Under the pieces are notes generated by a model, which saw nothing but the letters and a program-made list of their open reading frames with translations, had not been told where the DNA came from and did no database searches. From Bog-473 sp036268485 (lineage in GTDB: Bacteria > Actinomycetota > Acidimicrobiia > Acidimicrobiales > RAAP-2), in contig DATAUC010000048.1 in assembly GCA_036268485.1 (NCBI GenBank), forward strand, positions 62,001 to 126,000: a DNA stretch of 64,000 nucleotides, given 5' to 3'. Both the position numbers and the translations under genes were made by a program. Numbering within the stretch: the stretch's first letter is position 1; every line of letters begins with the position of its first letter. Positions 18,062 to 25,429 of this stretch are shown piece after piece.

Positions 18062-18958
18062 ATGACCACTCTCGTCCAAGGCATGCCGAGCACGCGCCGC
18101 CGCACCATCGCCGGTGTCGCCTTCCGCGCCTTCACCTACATCGCACTGCTGCTGGTGGTCGGACCGGCGTTGTGGATTCTCCTCGGCGTCCTCGCCCGGG
18201 CCCTGCCCCATTTCCACTTCAGCGTGCTGTGGACGCCCAGCAAGAATGCGGGCGGCGGCCTGGAGAACGCCATCTTGGGAACGCTCATCCTCATGTTGGG
18301 CGTCCTCATCATCGCCGGCACAACCGGCGTACTGGCCGGCATCCATTTGGCCGAACTGTCCAAGCCGCGCCGAAACGGCAAGCCCAGCGGCGGCTTTCTG
18401 CGCACGTCATCCGATGTGCTGTCGGGGTTTCCTTCCATCGTATTGGGCTACTGCGGCTACGTGGCCCTGGTGGTGGGGCTGCACTGGGGGTATTCGCTCC
18501 TTCCGGCCCTGATCATCCTCTCCATCATGGTGATCCCCTACATCGCCAAGTCGACCGAGTCGGCCCTGCGCCAGGTGCCCACCAACTACCGCGAAGGCGC
18601 GGCCGCCCTGGGCATGTCGATGGGCTACTCCCTGCGCAAGGTGGTCATTAAGTCCGCTCTGCCGGGCATCGTGACCGGACTCCTGTTGGCCCTGGCCATC
18701 GCCTGCGGGGAGACGGCGCCGCTGGTCTACACGGCGGGCTTCACCGACGCCATGCCCGGAGGCGGGCTCATTCACACCGGCGGGTTTCCATATCTCACCT
18801 ACACCGTCTTCAACTATTACAACCTGCCCAGCACGCAGGCGCACTACCTGGCCTACGACGCCGCGCTGATTCTGGTGGTCATCGTGCTCATCCTGCTGGT
18901 CGTGTCACGCATCATCGTGGCCCGCACCCAGCGCCACTCCGAGTCCCGAGGACGCTGA
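18062..18958 (+). CDS. pstA: Phosphate ABC transporter permease PstA (copy 2)
   Basis: 298 residues, six membrane segments. The EAA loop reads NYREGAAALGMSMGYSLRKVV, and AIACGETAPLVYTAGF is a strong PstA signature. Last gene of the rightward pstB-pstS-pstC-pstA operon. No phoU follows, unlike many pst operons. A short perfect hairpin (GGACGC-TGA-GCGTCC, 18950-18964) uses the stop codon as its loop and may aid termination. Confidence 0.93.
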   Translation: MTTLVQGMPSTRRRTIAGVAFRAFTYIALLLVVGPALWILLGVLARALPHFHFSVLWTPSKNAGGGLENAILGTLILMLGVLIIAGTTGVLAGIHLAELSKPRRNGKPSGGFLRTSSDVLSGFPSIVLGYCGYVALVVGLHWGYSLLPALIILSIMVIPYIAKSTESALRQVPTNYREGAAALGMSMGYSLRKVVIKSALPGIVTGLLLALAIACGETAPLVYTAGFTDAMPGGGLIHTGGFPYLTYTVFNYYNLPSTQAHYLAYDAALILVVIVLILLVVSRIIVARTQRHSESRGR

Positions 18959-19020
18959 GCGTCCCGTCAGGAAACGGCGGCATCCGGGTGGCAATTATCC
19001 CAGCAAACACGATGGCCCGG

Positions 19021-19581
19021 TCAGTCTGTGCCGCACTGGCCGAGAAACGCTCGAGCCGCTCGTTTTGAACTGAGCACGTGCAGTGCCGCGTGCTGGCCGT
19101 GCTCGGAGATGATCGCGCGCTCTCGTTCAGGCTCCTTACGACGATCCCGCCAGTTGACCCAGACCATCCGCCACTCATCGCTCAGTCGTTGCAGCACGGA
19201 GTCGTCGCAACCATCGGGCATCACGGTGCCAACTGGCCTTCGAACTCCACGCACGAACGCCCGACCGGCGCAGAGCCACCACGGCGTAGCGAGTACGACA
19301 ACTGTGTCCGCTCGCTCCAGGCGAAGATCGAGTGTTTCGTGGTAGTTGCCGTCTGCGATCCAGGCGTCGCCCGCGAGCAGGCTGCGTTGCTTCACCTGCC
19401 ACTCGTCATCCGACGGCTTCACCCAGGCTGGCTTCCAATAGTGGAGGTCGAGGTGGATCAGCGGTAGCCCGGTCCTCGTCGACAAGGCCTTGGCGAACGT
19501 GCTCTTCCCCGAACCTGGCATCCCGGTGACGACGACGCGATGGCCGGCGACCCCCGATGCGCTGTCCATAGAGACCAGCAT
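19021..19581 (-). CDS. P-loop nucleotide kinase (adenylate-kinase/FlaR-like)
   Basis: About 186 residues. Walker A is GMPGSGKSTFAKALS, followed by LPLIHLDLHYWKPAW and the lid-like WIADGNYHETLDLRLERAD. This layout (HLD-x-x-YW, DGNY) is typical of the small AAA_17/AAA_18 'DNA topology modulation' kinases. The substrate is not known. Start is ambiguous between ATG 19581 and ATG 19569, and the longer frame reading back into the SDR gene is unlikely. It lies 41 bp after the SDR stop. Confidence 0.75.
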   Translation of the reverse strand: MLVSMDSASGVAGHRVVVTGMPGSGKSTFAKALSTRTGLPLIHLDLHYWKPAWVKPSDDEWQVKQRSLLAGDAWIADGNYHETLDLRLERADTVVVLATPWWLCAGRAFVRGVRRPVGTVMPDGCDDSVLQRLSDEWRMVWVNWRDRRKEPERERAIISEHGQHAALHVLSSKRAARAFLGQCGTD

Positions 19582-19622
19582 CCCAAAGTGCGCTGGAGGA
19601 GGGCAAACATTTCCTGCACGAG

Positions 19623-20453
19623 CTACCCCTCGGCGGTGAGCTTCTTCCCCAGCGAGCGCACCGAGATGTCCCACGGGGCGGGCCAGTCATTGGGGCGCAA
19701 CAGCGCGTCGCTGCCGCCGTCGCAGAACAACACCGACCCGCAGAAGAACCCGCCATCTGGTCCGAGCAGGAACTCGACCAGGGCGGCGATCTCGTCGGGC
19801 CGACCGGTCCGCCCGGTGGGGATGGGCAACATGTCGAGCAGGGGGCCGACTTCGGGATCCGAACGCATGGATGACACCATCGGTGTCTCGATCATGCCCG
19901 GGGCGATGGCATTAAGACGGAGCCCAGCTCCGGCCCAATCAGGGCCGGTGGCCTGGCGTCGGACCCAGTAGGCCACGGCCATTTTCGAGGCGGGATAGGT
20001 CGTCATGGACCCGGCCTCGTCGGCCAACGAACGGGCCAGCGCTTCGTCCTGGGCCAAGCAAGCCTCGACAATGTCGAGCGGAATTGCCGGCTGCACGGTG
20101 GTCGAGTTCGAGCTGATGGCCACGGCCGAGCCGCCTGAGGCCAACAACGGACGCAACCCGGTCAAGAACTCGACGGTGCCGAAGTAGTTCACCGAGGCCA
20201 GCAACGAGCCCATCCGGGTCGGCGAACCGGCCAATCCGGCGCAGGTGACGATCCCGTGCAGCGAGCCGGCAGAAGCAGCGGTAACAGCCTCTATTGCAGA
20301 GACCCGTCCTTCGCGCGTGCCCAGGTCGGCCACGATGTCCGACGCGTTGACGTCGACACCGATGACCGAATACCCCGACCGACCCAGCCGGGATACACAC
20401 GCCGCGCCGATGCCCGAAGCGGCACCGGTGACGACAACAACGGGATCAGGCAG
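19623..20453 (-). CDS. Short-chain dehydrogenase/reductase (probable CTG start)
   Basis: About 276 residues. The Rossmann motif VVVVTGAASGIGAACVSRLG is followed by the VDVNASDIVADL acidic turn, NNAG-equivalent VTCAGLAG, catalytic Ser in ISSNSTT, and YPASKMA with the catalytic Tyr and Lys. The layout is closest to 3-alpha-hydroxysteroid dehydrogenase/carbonyl-reductase types. No ATG, GTG or TTG lies between the preceding in-frame stop and the Rossmann motif. The first usable codon is CTG at 20453, which overlaps the peroxiredoxin stop by 8 bp. A GTG at 20333 would delete the cofactor site. Substrate unknown. Confidence 0.78.
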   Translation of the reverse strand: MPDPVVVVTGAASGIGAACVSRLGRSGYSVIGVDVNASDIVADLGTREGRVSAIEAVTAASAGSLHGIVTCAGLAGSPTRMGSLLASVNYFGTVEFLTGLRPLLASGGSAVAISSNSTTVQPAIPLDIVEACLAQDEALARSLADEAGSMTTYPASKMAVAYWVRRQATGPDWAGAGLRLNAIAPGMIETPMVSSMRSDPEVGPLLDMLPIPTGRTGRPDEIAALVEFLLGPDGGFFCGSVLFCDGGSDALLRPNDWPAPWDISVRSLGKKLTAEG

Positions 20454-20904
20454 CTTTGCGCGCCTTCAGGATCTCCAGCGCCTTGTCGGCGTGGGCGCCC
20501 ATGCTGAACTCGGTGTGGATGACGTCGAGCAACCGGCGATCGGTGTCGATCACGTAGGTGATCCGCTTGTTGGGCAGGAAGCTCGGTCCCCGCTTGGCCC
20601 CCAGCTGGGTGGCCACGGTGCGATCGGCGTCGGAGAGCAGGGGATAGCCCAGCGACTCCTTCTCGTCGAACTGCTTCTGCTTGTCCACCGAGTCGGCGCT
20701 GATGCCCACCCGCTGGGCGCCCACGGCGGCGAACTCGGCCCCCAGGTCGCGGAAGTGGCAGCTCTCCTTGGTGCAGCCGTACGTCATGGCGGCCGGGTAG
20801 AAGAAGAGGACAACCGGACCGTTGGTCAGCAGCTCGCTCAGCTTGCAGGGCGTGCCGGTCTGGTCCGGAAGTTCGAAATCGGGTACGACGTCACCTTTGT
20901 TCAT
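20446..20904 (-). CDS. bcp: Thioredoxin-dependent peroxiredoxin (BCP/PrxQ type)
   Basis: 152 residues. The peroxidatic Cys44 and resolving Cys49 are in TYGCTKESC, the CX4C arrangement of atypical 2-Cys PrxQ/BCP enzymes. FFYPAAMTYGC replaces the common FYPxDxTPGC, with Met-Thr-Tyr-Gly where PrxQ usually has a Thr-Pro-Gly. It reduces hydroperoxides in the cytoplasm using thioredoxin. Possibly co-transcribed with the SDR gene, whose start overlaps its stop. Confidence 0.9.
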   Translation of the reverse strand: MNKGDVVPDFELPDQTGTPCKLSELLTNGPVVLFFYPAAMTYGCTKESCHFRDLGAEFAAVGAQRVGISADSVDKQKQFDEKESLGYPLLSDADRTVATQLGAKRGPSFLPNKRITYVIDTDRRLLDVIHTEFSMGAHADKALEILKARKAA

Positions 20905-20943
20905 CCGCCCAATGTAGGGCGGAAATGGCGGTTCGTGCCGGGC

Positions 20944-21687
20944 TCAGGCCTCAAAGCGAAAGCCGACGCCCCGCACTGTCACCAGATGGCGGGGATTGGC
21001 CGGGTCGGGTTCGATCTTTCGACGCAACCGCTTGATGTGGGTATCGAGCGTCCGGGTGTCGGTCAGCTCCTGATCCCACCACAGGCGGTCGATACAGCCG
21101 TCTCGCGTCACTACCTGGCCGCTGTGGGACATGAGCAGGGCCAGCAGGTCGAACTCTTTGCGGGAGAGCTCCACCGGTACCTCGTGCACCGCCACTTCCC
21201 GCCGGCCGGCATCGAGGCGCACGGGCCCGACATGGAGGATCTCCTCGTGATGCTCGGCCACCGCCACGCCGCGGCGCAGGACGGCCCGCATCCGGGCTAC
21301 CAGCTCGCGCAGCCGGAAGGGCTTGGCCACGTAGTCACTGGCTCCGAGTTCGAGGCCCAGGACAACGTCGACCTCGGAGTCGCGGGCCGTCACCATGATG
21401 ATGGGCACCGGCTTGAGGGCCCGCATCTGTTGACAGAGCTCAATGCCCGACTGGTCGGGCAGCATGACGTCGAGCAGAACCAGGTCGGGGTGGATGCGGT
21501 GGAAGAGCCGGAGGGCCTCGTGCCCGTCACCGGCGATCTCCACGGCGAAGCCCTCCCGGGTCAGGCCCGACGCCAGCGCCTGGCGGTAGGACTCCTCGTC
21601 GTCGACCACCAGTACCACGGGCCGGTTGTCGCGGGGCGTGGGGGAGGCAAAGGGTTGCCGGCTGCTCGTCACTGTTGTCGTGGCCAC
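20944..21687 (-). CDS. OmpR/PhoB-family response regulator (probable phosphate regulator)
   Basis: About 247 residues. Receiver domain about residues 23-140: acidic pair Asp29/Asp30, phosphoacceptor Asp73 in LLDVMLP, Thr in MVTARD, Lys in YVAKPF. The C-terminal winged helix has LSRKEFDLLALLMSHSGQVVTRD, DTHIKRLRRKIE and VRGVGFRFEA. GTG 21687 leaves a 22-residue leader before the receiver. No histidine kinase is beside it. The transcript starts from a promoter with PHO-box units, and the neighbouring phosphate transport genes carry the same units, so I infer a PhoP/RegX3-type role with autoregulation. It could instead be a generic OmpR-type regulator. Confidence 0.85.
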   Translation of the reverse strand: MATTTVTSSRQPFASPTPRDNRPVVLVVDDEESYRQALASGLTREGFAVEIAGDGHEALRLFHRIHPDLVLLDVMLPDQSGIELCQQMRALKPVPIIMVTARDSEVDVVLGLELGASDYVAKPFRLRELVARMRAVLRRGVAVAEHHEEILHVGPVRLDAGRREVAVHEVPVELSRKEFDLLALLMSHSGQVVTRDGCIDRLWWDQELTDTRTLDTHIKRLRRKIEPDPANPRHLVTVRGVGFRFEA

Positions 21688-21700
21688 TGTTCTGTCGGGC

Positions 21701-21997
21701 TCAGGCCGCGTCGTCGGGGCCGAGGGGACGGGCCATAGACGGGTGGTCAAGGGAGCGAGGGGCAGGCGACGACGGTGAGCGGGGGGGAGATCCCACCGAC
21801 GTCGCCTGGGAGCGCAGGGAGGCGAAGACCCGCGCCACCCTGGTCGCAATGCCTCCAGCCTCGGAGTCCTGGGGTGGGGACTCGGGCCGGATGGGCACAA
21901 CCTCGGCCAGAGCAATCCGGCCGTGACGGCGTTGTTCCGCTGTTCGGGTGGGAGAACCCGATCGGGAGCGGTGCGTGTCTTCGTGCGCCAAAGCCAT
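21701..21997 (-). CDS. Possible leaderless 98-residue ORF upstream of the response regulator
   Basis: The ATG at 21997 lies 9 bp after the last base of the -10 TACGGT, exactly as the GTG of pstB copy 2 lies after its -10, so it would be read from the mRNA 5' end. The product is rich in Arg, Pro and Ser, with one region (RIALAEVVPIRPESPP then IATRVARVFASLRS) that looks ordered. Third codon positions are moderately GC-rich. The stop is 14 bp before the response-regulator GTG, so it could couple translation. No known family. It may simply be the leader. Confidence 0.35.
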   Translation of the reverse strand: MALAHEDTHRSRSGSPTRTAEQRRHGRIALAEVVPIRPESPPQDSEAGGIATRVARVFASLRSQATSVGSPPRSPSSPAPRSLDHPSMARPLGPDDAA

Positions 21998-22005
21998 CAA
22001 TGGCC

Positions 22006-22071
22006 ACCGTAAGGACCTCAGATGAACGGCTCGCGAAACCAGTGCAACCAGCAAGTGTCCCCAACATGAAC
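22006..22071 (-). promoter_or_regulatory. PHO-box promoter of the response-regulator transcript
   Basis: Minus strand. Unit 1 GTTCATGTTGG (22071-22061) and unit 5 GTTCATCTGAG (22027-22017) are exactly 44 bp apart, in the 11-bp phase seen before pstS. Unit 2 has GACAC at the same place as in the two other boxes. Five bp after unit 5 comes TACGGT (22011-22006). Between here and the rightward ATG at 22135 lies a 12-bp palindrome CTGATCGATCAG (22113-22124) touching that gene's ribosome binding site. Confidence 0.68.
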
Positions 22072-22134
22072 TTTTCACGTTGCGTTCGGCCCCCTGAGGG
22101 TTACGCTCGCATCTGATCGATCAGGAGGTCGGAA

Positions 22135-22632
22135 ATGGCTGACGCCATGGGGCACGGGGTGAACCAACGCAAATCAATCCAGATGACGCCCGACGAGGTG
22201 GAGGCCTTCCTGGCCGAGCGGCGGGCCATGTCGATGTGTTCCATCGCGGCCGACGGCTCCATTCACGCCGTGGCCATGTGGTACGGCTTTTTGGACGGAT
22301 GCGTCACGGTGGAGACAAAGGCCAAGTCGCAAAAGGTGCAGAACCTGCGGCGAGACCCCCGTCTCACCCTGCTCTTCGAAGCCGGTGACTACTACGAAGA
22401 ACTGCGCGGCGTGGAGCTGGTGGGCAAGGCCGAGATCATTGACGATGCGGACAAGCTCTGGACACTCGGGGTCTCGGTGTTCGAGCGCTACTACGGCGGC
22501 TACTCGGACGACATGAAGCCCTTTCTCGAAGCGATGTTGCACAAGCGGGTGGCCATCAAGCTCAACGTGGAACGCACCGTGAGTTGGGACCACCGCAAGC
22601 TCGGCCTGCCACCCACCAAGCCAGCGGAGTGA
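22135..22632 (+). CDS. PPOX-class split-barrel protein (FMN/F420-binding family)
   Basis: 165 residues. The pyridoxamine-5'-phosphate-oxidase-like split barrel shows MTPDEVEAFLAERRAMSMCSIAADGSIHAVAMWYGF, with the core SIAADGSIHAVAMWY, and VETKAKSQKVQNLRRDPRLTLLFE, the second family block. Actinobacterial members bind F420 or FMN and reduce varied substrates; which one applies here is not decided by sequence. The ATG has AGGAGGTCGG before it. It overlaps the DUF2505 gene by 4 bp (GTGA). Confidence 0.82.
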   Translation: MADAMGHGVNQRKSIQMTPDEVEAFLAERRAMSMCSIAADGSIHAVAMWYGFLDGCVTVETKAKSQKVQNLRRDPRLTLLFEAGDYYEELRGVELVGKAEIIDDADKLWTLGVSVFERYYGGYSDDMKPFLEAMLHKRVAIKLNVERTVSWDHRKLGLPPTKPAE

Positions 22633-23126
22633 GGTTCACCGTCGACCAGAACGTCGACGTCTCGCCCGACGTCGCCGTCGCCGCCTACGGCAATCCTGCC
22701 TTCTACGAGGGACGGGTTCCGCAGGACAACATTTCAGTCATTGAAGTGGTGCGCCATGAGGACACCGGTGCCCGCGTGCTGATCGAGGTCCGCTTCAAGT
22801 TCTCCGGGGGCGTCTCCTCGGCCGTGCGCGCCGTGATCGACCCCAACAAGATGTCGTGGGTGACGCGCACCACCGTCCACGTCGATGAGCGCCGTACGAA
22901 GTTCGAGGTTTTGCCCGACTACTACCCCGATCGCCTCAAGTGCAACGGGACCTTCCGCTTCCACGAAGGTCATGTCGGACCGGACTCCGCCATTATCAAC
23001 ATTGAAGGCGAATTGAAAGTGAAGGTCCCCTTCGTGGGGGGCACGGTAGAGCGGGTCATCGTTTCCGGTTTGCGCACCTACATCGCTCACGAGGCGGCTG
23101 GACTACCCGACTTCTCTGCTGGCTGA
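22629..23126 (+). CDS. DUF2505-like protein
   Basis: 165 residues. The pattern FTVDQNVDVSPDVAVAAYGNP near the start and LPDYYPDRLKCNGTFRFHE in the middle fit DUF2505, a START-like fold that may bind lipid or another hydrophobic ligand. The GTG at 22629 overlaps the PPOX stop by 4 bp. Its own stop overlaps the next ATG by 1 bp. The three genes from 22135 to 24664 therefore form a tight operon. Function unknown. Confidence 0.65.
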   Translation: MRFTVDQNVDVSPDVAVAAYGNPAFYEGRVPQDNISVIEVVRHEDTGARVLIEVRFKFSGGVSSAVRAVIDPNKMSWVTRTTVHVDERRTKFEVLPDYYPDRLKCNGTFRFHEGHVGPDSAIINIEGELKVKVPFVGGTVERVIVSGLRTYIAHEAAGLPDFSAG

Positions 23127-24664
23127 TGCACCTGCGCCGCCCGCTGGGTGCGATGGCGCTCATCGGTGCGAGCATGTTGTTGCTCCCCCAAGCAGCCAAC
23201 GCGGCGACCGGGCCCAAACCCGGAAGTCCGGCCTACATCGCCCGTGACGTGCAGAACATGGAGGCTTCGTTCGGTCGGCCCATCAACCAGTTCGAGGATC
23301 TGGACTACCTGCCTGACTTCGGGGCCGAAGCCCTGAAGCTTTTCGCCACCCAAGTCGCCACCCAGCTACAGAATCCGACCAGGCTGGCCCTTACCGCCGG
23401 CAACCTGGTCCCCGGCTTCGCCGCCGGCAACCCCGACCGCCAACGCTGGTCCGGCACGCGGGGCACCGAAACATCCGTCACCTTTACCGCAGCCGACGGC
23501 GCGGCGCTGCGCGGCGATGTCTTCGCTCCCTGGCCGGGTGCCCACGATCCCTACACCGGGGCCCTCTTGGAGGGCCCGTTTCCGGGCGCCGTCATCGTGA
23601 CAGGATCCATCCAAGGGTCGGCCGGCGACTACGCCTGGCTGGCCGAAGACCTAGCCGAGCGCGGCTACGTCACCATGACCTTCGACGTGCAGGGGCAGGG
23701 CTCGAGTGAGACCTTGCCCCATGAAGGCGCCAATCCCAACCTGCCTGACTGTGTCCCGCTCGGGGTGACCAAAGCCGGACAGGTCACCCCGTGTGACGGC
23801 GTGCCGGCCGAACAGGACCAGGACTTCGTCGACTCCACCGAATCGGCCATCGCCTTTTTCCTCTCCACTCCCGGCGCCGCCTACGCCAGTCCGCATGCCG
23901 GCTCCCTGAAGGTCAATGCCTTCAATCCCGATTGGGCCCTCTTCGACCACAGCCCGGACACGCTGACGGCCACGCCCGGTCGCACCACCCGTCTGGCTCT
24001 CATCGGACACTCCACCGGCGCCGTGATCACCACCTACCTCCAAGGGGTCGATCCCCGCATAGAGACTGCGGTGGCTCTGGACAAGTTGACGGCCACCGCA
24101 TCCTCTATCGCCGACGACCAGGCGGAGACCGGCTCCCTGCCCGGGCCTGTGGTTCCCAAAGTTCCGGCGCTGGCCCTGCAGTCCGAGTACGGCTTCGTGC
24201 CCCAGCCCTATTGGTTGGCCGATTGCTCGTCGTTCGAGCCGTGCGTGGACAGCCAAACCGGTGTGACCAGGGCACCTGATCCCAATCGGGAGGAGGACAC
24301 CGGCTTCGATGTGTGGAACAAGGCCAACGTCGACTCCATGGTCATCGTGCCCCGGGCATCCACCCACCTGATCTACACCGACCAACCCCCGGTGTTGCCG
24401 GCCTCACTCACCGGCCAGGCCATGGCCAGTGCCTACGTTCAGGCCTGGCTGGGCAAGTACCTCTCGCACGACTCGGCGGCCGACTACCAACTGCTCTCGC
24501 CCACCGTCACCTACATCGGCCCCAACCAGAACGGGCAGTGGGTCACCCAAACATTCGACCGAGACACCAACTTGTCCTTCTATTTCTGCTCGGGTTACGA
24601 GTTCAACTCGCTGGCCCATCAAAAGTTCGCCGACCTCGACCTCACCGGAGACGGTTGCTCCTGA
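23126..24664 (+). CDS. Secreted alpha/beta hydrolase
   Basis: 512 residues. A signal peptide (MHLRRPLGAMALIGASMLL to QAANAATG) is followed by an alpha/beta hydrolase fold. The nucleophile elbow is GHSTGAV, with DVQGQGSSE in the preceding strand-turn and a late RASTHLIYTD containing a likely catalytic His. There are four or more extracytoplasmic cysteines, e.g. LADCSSFEPCVDS. An esterase or lipase of the envelope is likely. It is translationally linked to the PPOX and DUF2505 genes. Substrate is unknown. Confidence 0.82.
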   Translation: MHLRRPLGAMALIGASMLLLPQAANAATGPKPGSPAYIARDVQNMEASFGRPINQFEDLDYLPDFGAEALKLFATQVATQLQNPTRLALTAGNLVPGFAAGNPDRQRWSGTRGTETSVTFTAADGAALRGDVFAPWPGAHDPYTGALLEGPFPGAVIVTGSIQGSAGDYAWLAEDLAERGYVTMTFDVQGQGSSETLPHEGANPNLPDCVPLGVTKAGQVTPCDGVPAEQDQDFVDSTESAIAFFLSTPGAAYASPHAGSLKVNAFNPDWALFDHSPDTLTATPGRTTRLALIGHSTGAVITTYLQGVDPRIETAVALDKLTATASSIADDQAETGSLPGPVVPKVPALALQSEYGFVPQPYWLADCSSFEPCVDSQTGVTRAPDPNREEDTGFDVWNKANVDSMVIVPRASTHLIYTDQPPVLPASLTGQAMASAYVQAWLGKYLSHDSAADYQLLSPTVTYIGPNQNGQWVTQTFDRDTNLSFYFCSGYEFNSLAHQKFADLDLTGDGCS

Positions 24665-24673
24665 GAGCAGCGA

Positions 24674-25150
24674 CTATTCGCTCGACGTCACTTTGGACTC
24701 GGGTTCAGACAACAGGCTGAGCAAGGTCAGCGGCTGTCCGTTCTCCCCGGCCCGGTTGAAGAGGCCGCGCAGGGCGTCGCGCAGGTGGGTGAAGGCGCCG
24801 CCAGCCGACTCCTCGGAGTCATCCCCGTCGCTCGACGGGTCCAGCACGCTGAGCACGGTGCGCCGGCCGTTCTGGTTGCCGGGTAGCTGCTGCATGCGCT
24901 CGATGGCCTGGCGCAACGGCACCAGTTCGAGTGAGAGGAACTCCAGTGACCCACCTTCGTTGGGGTAGACGCTGTACATGTTGACCATTTCGGAATCGTC
25001 CCCGGTCAGGTCGCGCAACCGTTGGCTGATGTCGGTCAGGTCGCCTTCGAGCTCCTCGTCGTCGTTGAGCCCGGCCGGGGGGCGGAGCAGGCTGAGGATG
25101 GTGAGGGACTCGCCCTTCTCACCCAGTCCTTTGTAGAGGCGTTTCGCCAT
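24674..25150 (-). CDS. Protein with fourfold helix-strand repeat in the PiT operon
   Basis: 158 residues, no family recognised. Four strands of similar sequence recur: SLTILSLLRPP, SLEFLSLELVP, RTVLSVLDPS and PLTLLSLLSEP. Three of them follow an amphipathic helix of the form L-x-x-LR-x-x-L-x-x-L-x-G (DISQRLRDLTG, LRQAIERMQQLPG, LRDALRGLFNRAG). The sequence is acidic, with no signal peptide or membrane segment, so cytoplasmic. It is the third gene of the PiT operon, 12 bp after the small membrane gene, where a DUF47 accessory protein would be expected in other bacteria. Confidence 0.7.
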   Translation of the reverse strand: MAKRLYKGLGEKGESLTILSLLRPPAGLNDDEELEGDLTDISQRLRDLTGDDSEMVNMYSVYPNEGGSLEFLSLELVPLRQAIERMQQLPGNQNGRRTVLSVLDPSSDGDDSEESAGGAFTHLRDALRGLFNRAGENGQPLTLLSLLSEPESKVTSSE

Positions 25151-25162
25151 AGTGATCCCCCG

Positions 25163-25423
25163 TTACTTCGTCAGTGCGACGGAAATGCCATAGCCAATGC
25201 CCGCCAGCACAATCAGGAAACATACGCCGGCCACCACCAATGACGACGTGTGACGGGCCGAGGTGGAGCCGTCCTCGTTGTCGGGCGAGAAGCCTCCGCG
25301 CGACAGTCCTTCCACGCCCAGGGAGAACACGGCGGTGAGGCCGGCTCCGGCGACTATGGCGATGAGCAGGATCTTGATCAGCGCACTGACATCGATGTAC
25401 GAAGTTACGTCGGCAATCATCAT
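25163..25423 (-). CDS. Small two-helix membrane protein linked to PiT
   Basis: 86 residues with two membrane helices, about residues 15-38 (LIKILLIAIVAGAGLTAVF) and 62-83 (LVVAGVCFLIVLAGIGYGI), joined by an acidic loop (SPDNEDGSTS). The gene starts 6 bp after the PiT stop, so it is co-transcribed. Small membrane proteins of this kind are found beside actinobacterial PiT genes, and it may stabilise or gate the carrier; this is inference. Confidence 0.72.
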   Translation of the reverse strand: MMIADVTSYIDVSALIKILLIAIVAGAGLTAVFSLGVEGLSRGGFSPDNEDGSTSARHTSSLVVAGVCFLIVLAGIGYGISVALTK

Positions 25424-25429
25424 GTGCTC

